From an uncultured Bacteroidales bacterium (GTDB lineage: Bacteria > Bacteroidota > Bacteroidia > Bacteroidales > Bacteroidaceae), in the NCBI GenBank assembly GCA_902774335.1, contig CACYHW010000017.1, forward strand, positions 1 to 49,679: 49,679 nt of DNA, read 5' to 3'. Shown piece by piece: positions 44,030 through 49,679 of this stretch. The notes beneath the pieces were generated by a model. That model had not been told where the DNA came from. It made no database searches and saw only the letters and a program-made list of their open reading frames with translations. The number at the start of each line of letters is the position of its first letter. Position 1 is the stretch's first letter. The position numbers and the translations under genes were made by a program.

Positions 44030-45469
44030 TTATCTGCGGCCCTTTGCACTGCCGGCGGTACCTACCTGTGTACGCACGCAACGGAATCCTATGTATGAGC
44101 GCTGCTCGTTCTGATACTCGTATGTGCGCCATGAAGACTCAATGAACTTTTCGGGATCCTTCCATGAACCGCCGCGAACGGCCTTCTTCTTCATGTAGTA
44201 GGGATCCTCCACTGCGGCATTGTAGTAAAGCTCCGGATTCATGTCGTTCATCTGGAGAATGCCGGCCTCGGTATATGTGGTGGATGTCCATTCGGCTACG
44301 TTTCCGGCCATATCGTACAGTCCGTTCGAGTTGGGCTTGTAAGATCCAACCCTGGTGGTTATCAGGCTTCCGTCCTTGGTGTAGTTACCGCGTTCGGGCT
44401 TGAAGTTGGCGTAGAAGCAGCCGTCGTCGTCCTTGGAGCCTGTTGTCTTCCAGGGATAGCGGTTGTTCTCGCGTCCGCGGGCTGCAAACTCCCACTCTGC
44501 CTCGGTGGGCAGGCGGTAGCGCTGGATATACTTGGCCTGTGCGCCCAGTCCTGCCAGCAGGAACTCGGTACGCCATGCGCAGAATGCGTTGGCCTGCTCC
44601 CAGCTTACACCTACCACGGGATAATCGTCATAGTTGGGATGGTTGAAGTAGAGACGCATGTAGGTCTCGTTGTTTGCGTTGGGGAAATCGTTCACCCAGC
44701 ATGTTGTGTCGGGGAACACGTTGACAATATAGGTGTTCACAAAGTCGAACAGGCTTGTGAGCTCCCTGTTTATGGTCTTGCGTACTATGTTGCCGTTATC
44801 GTCTATGTAGGCGGTATCCTTGGAGATGGTAACCTTCTCGTCATGAATCTCCTGGTCGGTGTTCCTGGTCCTGTCGCTGGGATCAAGCTGGTTCTTGCGC
44901 AGGGCGGCCTGTGTATAGTCGAAGAGCTCATAACGATAGTTGAGCTGCTTGATGTCAAGCATCTTCTCGCCGGTTATGGGGTGACGGTAGTAGAGGCTCT
45001 CAATGGCTCTTGCCTGGTCCTCGTTGGGCTTCTTCCATGGAATAGGCTTGCTCCAGTTCAGATGCGGGGTCACGGGCTCACCGTATTTGTCCTCGGTGAT
45101 CATGTATGACTCGTCGCCGCCGTAGGCCGGATCGGCCAGACGCATGCGGATGATGGAGTCGCGTACCCACTCAATGAACTGACGGTACTTGGCGTTGGAG
45201 ACCTCCTTCTCGTCCATCCAGAAAGATTCCACCGAAATCTCCTTGGTGGGAGCGTTGGAGCCCCAAAGGCTGTCGTTACCCTCTTCACCTATCTTGAGAG
45301 AACCTCTTTTTACCAGAACCATTCCGTACGGTACCGGCTCGCGCAGTGCTGCCTTGGAAGAACCGGTTACCTCGCCTCCGTTGGCGCCGGCATAACCGCT
45401 GCTGGTGCATGACTGCATCAGCGCCATAATGGCTGCGAAGCCGGTTACAACAATGTTTTTGAGTTTCAT
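44030..45469 (-). CDS. gldK: Type IX secretion lipoprotein GldK/PorK
   Basis: Outer-membrane lipoprotein that forms the periplasmic ring with GldN. It has 479 residues with lipobox LMQSC (Cys21). The body has the fold of formylglycine-generating enzymes (sulfatase-modifying factor): FWMDEKEVSNAKYRQFIEW, RLPTEAEWEFAARG, GLYDMAGNVAEWTS and VRGGSW. In GldK this fold is structural, not catalytic, as known for the family. It follows porP by ten bases. Confidence 0.95.
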   Translation of the reverse strand: MKLKNIVVTGFAAIMALMQSCTSSGYAGANGGEVTGSSKAALREPVPYGMVLVKRGSLKIGEEGNDSLWGSNAPTKEISVESFWMDEKEVSNAKYRQFIEWVRDSIIRMRLADPAYGGDESYMITEDKYGEPVTPHLNWSKPIPWKKPNEDQARAIESLYYRHPITGEKMLDIKQLNYRYELFDYTQAALRKNQLDPSDRTRNTDQEIHDEKVTISKDTAYIDDNGNIVRKTINRELTSLFDFVNTYIVNVFPDTTCWVNDFPNANNETYMRLYFNHPNYDDYPVVGVSWEQANAFCAWRTEFLLAGLGAQAKYIQRYRLPTEAEWEFAARGRENNRYPWKTTGSKDDDGCFYANFKPERGNYTKDGSLITTRVGSYKPNSNGLYDMAGNVAEWTSTTYTEAGILQMNDMNPELYYNAAVEDPYYMKKKAVRGGSWKDPEKFIESSWRTYEYQNEQRSYIGFRCVRTQVGTAGSAKGRR

Positions 45470-45479
45470 CGTATATCTG

Positions 45480-46439
45480 TTATAAATACCTTACACTTTT
45501 ATGTACATTCTTTCCCTTCTTGAAGAAGTCCACATCGGTCTGCCAGCTCACCATCAGGTCATGACTGCCGTTCAGGGCACCCACACCTCCGGTGTAGAAC
45601 TCGTATGCATATCCTATGAGAACATCTCTGAGCCTGCCTCCCACCATTGCGGTGACCGATATACCCGGACTGTATGTAACTCCCAGATACATAAGGGTCT
45701 CGTCAAACCGGTAGGTGCCCCTGACGGAAAGGTCAACCCTGTAGAAGTCCAGGTCGCTCTCCACGAGAAAGCACGGCTGTACCGATAATAACGGATTTCT
45801 GAGTGCTATATTGCATCCGCCGTTCAAATATAACGTGGGCATGATGTCCATATAGGCGGTTTTGCCCTGCGTCTTGCCGAATTCAACGTGGGGGCAGTTA
45901 AGGTGTTGGGCCGATGCTCCCAGGTACCAGTCACCCCTTACGTAGAGCACTCCTGCACCCAGGTCACCTACGGTGCCGCGCTCCTGGCCGGTGGGGAAGG
46001 CAGGGTCGTTCTGCTGCTCGGTCCTGAGCTTGCCTCCGTTGAACTCCTGGGACATGACACCTCCCTGCACGCCAATGTTCATCCATCCCTTGCCCATACC
46101 TATTTTATAAGCATAGTTAAAGAGAAGGCGGCGGTTGGTGAACAGACCTATGGTCTCATTGAACAGGCCCGCACCTACGGCGTTGCGCTGTTTTCCGAAC
46201 GGAAGGGGGAGGTTTGCTCCGATGAACATGGAGACGGGAGCGTGGGTGTAACCGGCCATCTGCATGGCGAGCGATCCCGTCACATTGAGTTTTGTGTTCC
46301 GGTTCATGGCGGCAGGGTTATAAAAGTTCTCCACCTCACTGAAATGGGTGAAGTGGGCATCGGTCTGGGCTTTTACCTGGGGTAACAGCGCCAGACACAG
46401 CAGCATGGTAACCGAAACGAAACGTTTCATTGTGTTCAT
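45480..46439 (-). CDS. porP: Type IX secretion membrane protein PorP/SprF
   Basis: A 319-residue outer-membrane barrel protein of the PorP/SprF family, first gene of the secretion operon. It has a signal peptide (MNTMKRFVSVTMLLCLALLP, then QVKA) and the family N-terminus AHFTHFSEVENFYNPAAMN. Start: ATG at 46439, with an in-frame ATG three codons later that is equally good; the TTG at 46442 is unlikely. It is divergent from rpsU. I saw no convincing TAnnTTTG element for this operon. Confidence 0.92.
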   Translation of the reverse strand: MNTMKRFVSVTMLLCLALLPQVKAQTDAHFTHFSEVENFYNPAAMNRNTKLNVTGSLAMQMAGYTHAPVSMFIGANLPLPFGKQRNAVGAGLFNETIGLFTNRRLLFNYAYKIGMGKGWMNIGVQGGVMSQEFNGGKLRTEQQNDPAFPTGQERGTVGDLGAGVLYVRGDWYLGASAQHLNCPHVEFGKTQGKTAYMDIMPTLYLNGGCNIALRNPLLSVQPCFLVESDLDFYRVDLSVRGTYRFDETLMYLGVTYSPGISVTAMVGGRLRDVLIGYAYEFYTGGVGALNGSHDLMVSWQTDVDFFKKGKNVHKSVRYL

Positions 46440-46471
46440 CAACTCAATAACGGCAAAAAAAGCTCATTATT

Positions 46472-46502
46472 TTTGTGCTTGTTGAAAAAATGTCTAATTT
46501 TG
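46472..46502 (+). promoter_or_regulatory. Consensus Bacteroidota-type promoter of rpsU
   Basis: TTTG at 46472-46475, exactly 19 bases, then TAATTTTG at 46495-46502. This decides the rpsU start: the longer frame that opens at 46475 would begin inside the promoter. Confidence 0.8.
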
Positions 46503-46555
46503 CGCCGCTTATTCCCGAAGAAAAAGTAGAACTATATAAAAATAAAGAACTTAAA

Positions 46556-46726
46556 ATGATTATTGTTCCCGTTAAGGAGGGTGAGAACATAGAGCGCGCC
46601 CTCAAGAAATTCAAGAGAAAGTATGAAAAGACCGGCCGTCAGCAGTTTGACAAGCCCTCAGAGCTCAAGCGTCTCAAGATGGAGCACGCTGTATACGTAC
46701 AGAAACTGCAGCAGGCCGAGGAGTAA
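46556..46726 (+). CDS. rpsU: 30S ribosomal protein bS21, internally shortened
   Basis: A 56-residue bS21 beginning MIIVPVKEGENIERALKKFK and ending YVQKLQQAEE. From memory, Bacteroidales bS21 proteins have 63-64 residues with a KTGxVKxLRxRQxF stretch; here it reads KTGRQQFDKP, so about seven residues are missing from the Arg-rich helix, in frame. The ATG at 46556 is fixed by the promoter at 46472-46502. No Shine-Dalgarno sequence precedes it (AAAGAACTTAAA). AAGGAGGG occurs inside the gene (46574-46581) but simply encodes KEG. It is first in the rpsU-xerC-hpf-tRNA-tuf cluster. Confidence 0.88.
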   Translation: MIIVPVKEGENIERALKKFKRKYEKTGRQQFDKPSELKRLKMEHAVYVQKLQQAEE

Positions 46727-46769
46727 AAAAACTCCCCAAGGCTTGTTTTTTGTTTTTTTCTTTTATATA

Positions 46770-46804
46770 TTCGTCACTGAATCCGTTCAGCGACGAATTT
46801 TGTT
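46770..46804 (+). terminator. Stem-loop after rpsU, abutting the xerC start
   Basis: TTCGTCACTGAA (46770-46781) pairs with TTCAGCGACGAA (46786-46797) with one mismatch, followed by TTTTGTT. The T-tract runs directly into the xerC ATG at 46805. It probably reduces transcription from rpsU into xerC. Confidence 0.75.
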
Positions 46805-47692
46805 ATGTATATAGACCAGTTCGCGGATTATCTCAGGTTGGAGCGTAATTATTCGCTCAGGACCGTAGCCAGTTACCAAAGGGACCTCGTCCTTTTCCAG
46901 GGATTCCTGAAGGAGACTGACCCCGATCTGGATCTGCTTACTGCCGACAGGGATGTGGTGCGTCTCTGGGTTGTGGAAATGATGGACAAGGGTGAGAAAT
47001 CCACCACCGTCAACCGCAAGCTGAGCACCCTGCGTTCCTTTTACAGGTTCCTCCGCATAAAAGGGATTACGGACAAGTCTCCCGTTCAGGGCGTCAAGGG
47101 CCCCAAGAACAAGAAACCGCTGCCGCAGTTTGTCAAGGAGGCCGATATGGACAGGCTTCTTGACGACGTGGATATTAATCTGGGTGACGGCTTTGTGGGA
47201 GTCCGTAACAGGACCGTGATAGCCACCTTCTATGAGACGGGAATGCGTATGGCGGAGCTGATAGGACTCGATGACAGGGACATTGACTTCGGCTCGCGTA
47301 CCATCAAGGTTACCGGTAAACGTGACAAGCAGCGTTTCATTCCTTTCGGGGATGATCTGGAACGCCGTCTTAAGGAGTACCTTGAGGCCAGGACAGCTGA
47401 GTTTGGCGAGACTCACGGGGCTTTCTTCCTGAGCCCGAAGGGCGGGCGGATACCGCGTCATCAGGTCTATCTTCTGGTCAAGGATGCTCTTGGCAGGGTA
47501 TCGGACGTATCAAAGAAAAGCCCTCACGTGCTGCGTCACACCTTTGCCACCTCAATGCTCAACCACGAGGCCGAGCTTGGAGCCGTCAAGGAGCTCCTGG
47601 GACACAACAGTCTGCAGACCACCGAGATCTATGTACATACCACCTTCCAGGAACTGAAGGAAATATATAAACAGGCTCATCCCAGAGCCTAA
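46805..47692 (+). CDS. xerC: Tyrosine recombinase, XerC type
   Basis: A 295-residue recombinase, partner of the one at 18640. Active-site residues are Arg148, Lys172, His241, Arg244, His267 and Tyr276. The N-terminal SAM-like domain is at about 1-95. Placement between rpsU and hpf, ahead of the tRNA-tuf cluster, is a conserved Bacteroidales arrangement as far as I recall. The ATG directly follows the rpsU stem-loop. Confidence 0.93.
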   Translation: MYIDQFADYLRLERNYSLRTVASYQRDLVLFQGFLKETDPDLDLLTADRDVVRLWVVEMMDKGEKSTTVNRKLSTLRSFYRFLRIKGITDKSPVQGVKGPKNKKPLPQFVKEADMDRLLDDVDINLGDGFVGVRNRTVIATFYETGMRMAELIGLDDRDIDFGSRTIKVTGKRDKQRFIPFGDDLERRLKEYLEARTAEFGETHGAFFLSPKGGRIPRHQVYLLVKDALGRVSDVSKKSPHVLRHTFATSMLNHEAELGAVKELLGHNSLQTTEIYVHTTFQELKEIYKQAHPRA

Positions 47693-47706
47693 AAAGAAAA
47701 GAGACT

Positions 47707-48006
47707 ATGGAAACTAAGATTAAGGCTTTGCATTTTACTGCAACAGAACAGCTTCAGGCGTTCATCGAAAAGAAGTGTGCCAAACTGGAAAGAGTACACG
47801 AGTTTATTCAGAAGGTAGAAGTTACCCTTAAAGTAGTTAAGCCGGAGACAGCCTTGAACAAGGAGGCCAGCATTAGCGTAACCATTCCTAACGGAGAGTT
47901 TTTTGCCGACAAAACATGTGACACTTTTGAGGAGGCAGTGGACGGTTGCCTTGACGCAATCACCAAACAACTCAAGAAAAACAAGGAAAAACTGCGTGAG
48001 AAGTAA
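47707..48006 (+). CDS. hpf: Ribosome hibernation-promoting factor, short HPF/RaiA type
   Basis: A 99-residue protein that binds the 30S decoding region in stationary phase. It has the beta-alpha-beta-beta-beta-alpha pattern: KIKALHFTATEQLQAFIEKK, VEVTLKVVKPE, SISVTIPNGEFFADK and a long C-terminal helix ending KNKEKLREK. It is the short form, without the dimerisation domain. It is 14 bases after xerC and likely in the same transcript. Confidence 0.92.
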   Translation: METKIKALHFTATEQLQAFIEKKCAKLERVHEFIQKVEVTLKVVKPETALNKEASISVTIPNGEFFADKTCDTFEEAVDGCLDAITKQLKKNKEKLREK

Positions 48007-48022
48007 AAAACACGCCGAATTT

Positions 48023-48053
48023 TTTGTTTGGAAGAAAATTTGAAATATCTTTG
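48023..48053 (+). promoter_or_regulatory. Consensus Bacteroidota-type promoter of the tRNA-tuf cluster
   Basis: TTTG at 48023-48026, exactly 19 bases, then TATCTTTG at 48046-48053. Transcription would start about 40 bases before tRNA-Thr. Confidence 0.8.
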
Positions 48054-48098
48054 CACCCGCTCTTCGCTTAAGCCGGAGGGCGGGTTCTTTGAAACCAT

Positions 48099-48170
48099 GC
48101 CGCTATGGCTCAATGGTAGAGCAACGCACTTGTAATGCGTAGGTTGTTGGTTCGATTCCGACTAGCGGCT
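48099..48170 (+). tRNA. tRNA-Thr (anticodon TGT)
   Basis: Acceptor GCCGCTA/TAGCGGC with discriminator T, anticodon loop CTTGTAA, T-loop GGTTCGATTCC. 72 bases; CCA is not encoded. Confidence 0.95.
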
Positions 48171-48196
48171 CAAAATGCACTTTGAAAACTGCACTT

Positions 48197-48279
48197 GGGT
48201 GAATTCCAGAGTGGCCAAATGGGGCAGACTGTAAATCTGCTGTCTCTCGACTTCGGTGGTTCGAATCCATCTTCACCCA
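48197..48279 (+). tRNA. tRNA-Tyr (anticodon GTA)
   Basis: Class II tRNA with acceptor GGGTGAA/TTCACCC, discriminator A, anticodon loop CTGTAAA, and a long variable arm. 83 bases; CCA is not encoded. Confidence 0.95.
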
Positions 48280-48282
48280 CTA

Positions 48283-48320
48283 ACAGGCCTTAGGCGATGC
48301 CGGCATAGCCGGTGCCTGTA
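48283..48320 (+). other. Structured spacer between tRNA-Tyr and tRNA-Gly
   Basis: GCCGGC (about 48299-48304), ATA loop, then GCCGG, with flanking AGGC/GCCT pairing. No T-tract follows, so this is more likely an RNA-processing landmark in the tRNA transcript than a terminator. Confidence 0.4.
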
Positions 48321-48384
48321 GTTCTTGTTGAAACCACCTTATTATATAAGACAGGTCAATAAGATCAGTCGTGACAAACAAAGT

Positions 48385-48458
48385 TGCGGGAATAGCTCAG
48401 TTGATAGAGCATTAGCCTTCCAAGCTGAGGGTCGCGGGTTTGAGTCCCGTTTCCCGCT
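48385..48458 (+). tRNA. tRNA-Gly (anticodon TCC)
   Basis: Acceptor GCGGGAA/TTCCCGC with discriminator T, anticodon loop CTTCCAA, T-loop GGTTTGAGTCC. CCA is not encoded. Confidence 0.95.
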
Positions 48459-48469
48459 CAAGATTTGTC

Positions 48470-48542
<73 letters not shown>

Positions 48543-48568
48543 CTGTTTTAATAGAGGATAGGAGGAGA

Positions 48569-48591
48569 CCGCCCTGGCGGGAGCCTTTTTG
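48569..48591 (+). terminator. Possible terminator or attenuator between the tRNAs and tuf
   Basis: CCGCC (48569-48573), a 2-base loop, GGCGG (48576-48580), then GAGCCTTTTT. The stem is short, so readthrough into tuf is plausible; no separate tuf promoter of the consensus type is visible. Confidence 0.5.
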
Positions 48592-48633
48592 TAGTTGACA
48601 TCAAGTTTATAATCAATAAAATAGCTTTAAACT

Positions 48634-49679
48634 ATGGCAAAAGAGACATTTGTGCGCACGAAACCGCACGTAAACATTGGTACTATCGGTCACGTTGACC
48701 ATGGTAAGACAACTCTGACTGCAGCTATCACCAAGGTACTTGCTGAGAAGGTATCAGGTAACGCTGACAAGGTTAAGTCATTCGATCAGATCGATAACGC
48801 CCCTGAGGAGAAGGAGCGTGGTATAACCATCAACACTGCTCACGTTGAGTATGAGACAGAGAAGCGTCACTACGCTCACGTTGACTGCCCGGGTCACGCC
48901 GACTATGTAAAGAACATGGTTACCGGTGCTGCTCAGATGGACGGTGCTATCGTAGTAGTTGCTGCAACTGACGGTCCTATGCCTCAGACTCGTGAGCACA
49001 TCCTGCTCGCCCGTCAGGTGAACGTTCCCCGTCTGGTTGTATTCCTGAACAAGTGCGATTCTCCCGATGTTGACGCTGAGATGATCGACCTCGTTGAGAT
49101 GGAGATGAGCTTCTCGACGCTTACGAGTTCGACGGTGACAACACTCCTATCATCCGCGGTTCTGCTCTCGGTGCCCTGAACGGTGTACCTGAGTGGGAGG
49201 ACAAGGTTATGGAGCTGATGAATGCTGTTGATGAGTGGATTCCTCTGCCTCCGCGTGCTGTTGATCAGCCGTTCCTGATGCCTGTTGAGGACGTATTCTC
49301 AATCACTGGTCGTGGTACAGTTGCTACCGGTCGTATCGAGACTGGTGTTGTTAAGGTAGGTGACAAGGTTGAGATCCTTGGTCTCGGTGAGGAGAAGGAG
49401 ACAACCGTTACCGGTGTTGAGATGTTCCGTAAGCTCCTTGAGCAGGGTGAGGCTGGTGATAACGTTGGTCTGCTGCTCCGTGGTATTGAGAAGACTGAGA
49501 TCAAGCGCGGTATGGTTCTCTGCCATCCGGGTCAGATCAAGCCTCACACCACTTTCAAGGCTTCTATCTACGTTCTTACTCAGAAGGAGGGTGGTCGTCA
49601 CACCTCATTCCGTAACAAGTATCGTCCTCAGTTCTACATCCGTACAATGGACTGCACCGGTGAGATCACTCTCCCCGAG
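48634..49679 (+). CDS. tuf: Elongation factor Tu, frameshifted and cut by the window end
   Basis: Brings aminoacyl-tRNA to the ribosome. The N-terminus has [18 protein letters not shown] and NKCD, all normal. At 49105-49110 the sequence reads ATGAGC where EF-Tu needs ATG CGT GAG C, so four bases (CGTG) are missing. The original frame then ends at 49179 after 181 residues. The other frame continues perfectly from [17 protein letters not shown] through [13 protein letters not shown] to [12 protein letters not shown] at the window edge, about 45 residues short of the normal end. All other residues look functional, which suggests a sequencing or assembly error or a recent mutation. Confidence 0.95.

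Noticed and set aside
46475-46555. Longer start for rpsU adding 27 residues
   Set aside because: The TTG start lies within the -33 element of a consensus promoter, and bS21 begins at MIIVPVKEG.
46574-46586. Strong Shine-Dalgarno-like AAGGAGGG inside rpsU
   Set aside because: No start codon sits at a suitable distance, and the bases are fixed by the conserved residues KEG.
48595-48613. TTGACA and TATAAT upstream of tuf
   Set aside because: The spacing is only about seven bases, far too short for a sigma-70-type promoter, and Bacteroidota do not use this consensus.

Overview
The window is about 50 kb of a Bacteroidota chromosome, almost certainly order Bacteroidales and closest in feel to the Bacteroidaceae/Prevotellaceae. 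The evidence is a complete porP-gldK-gldL-gldM-gldN type IX secretion operon, two hybrid two-component regulators of the propeller-kinase-receiver-AraC type, families confined to this phylum (DUF3108, DUF6089, DUF6242), near absence of Shine-Dalgarno sites, and promoters of the Bacteroidota form (TTTG, about 19 bases, TAnnTTTG). Genes are densely packed and no gap exceeds 300 bases. There is no prophage, integrase island, insertion sequence or CRISPR array.

Layout. 1-3.3 kb: fumarate reductase/succinate dehydrogenase iron-sulfur subunit (+), facing a leftward operon that appears to begin at tRNA-Leu(TAA) and runs through DUF3108, a methyltransferase, cobalamin adenosyltransferase, a DUF2795 protein and an unlisted 42-residue membrane peptide. 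3.4-8.1 kb: a carboxylesterase lipoprotein (+), then leftward pyrE, SRPBCC, argH and a Rieske-like lipoprotein. 8.2-16.3 kb: a rightward envelope-biogenesis run (DUF6242, DUF6089, uppS, bamA, three Skp/OmpH paralogues, murI). 16.3-19.6 kb: leftward O-methyltransferase, rbfA and a LolC/E-like permease, with xerD divergent. 19.7-22.6 kb: an OmpA/TPR lipoprotein and dprA. 22.6-31.7 kb: two tandem hybrid regulators and mdh. 31.8-39.8 kb: a gamma-carbonic anhydrase-like protein, gltX-kdtA, pgpH and priA. 39.8-46.4 kb: a beta-barrel protein and the T9SS operon. 46.4-49.7 kb: rpsU, xerC, hpf, tRNA-Thr/Tyr/Gly/Thr and tuf, in the order known from many bacteria.

Much of the window concerns the envelope: undecaprenyl diphosphate and D-glutamate for peptidoglycan, BamA and Skp for barrel assembly, Lol for lipoproteins, KdtA for lipid A-Kdo and PorKLMNP for secretion. 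A translation cluster sits at the right end.

Points for a second look: (1) tuf has a 4-base deletion that breaks its frame; (2) rpsU lacks about seven internal residues; (3) the second hybrid regulator has Glu where its neighbour has the phospho-accepting Asp, and the pair has no polysaccharide locus beside it; (4) a 7-bp ATTGAGA-type repeat starts at the stop codon of three different leftward genes, and two of these loci also share a modular non-coding element. I see no clearly new multi-gene system; items 3 and 4 come nearest to undescribed biology.
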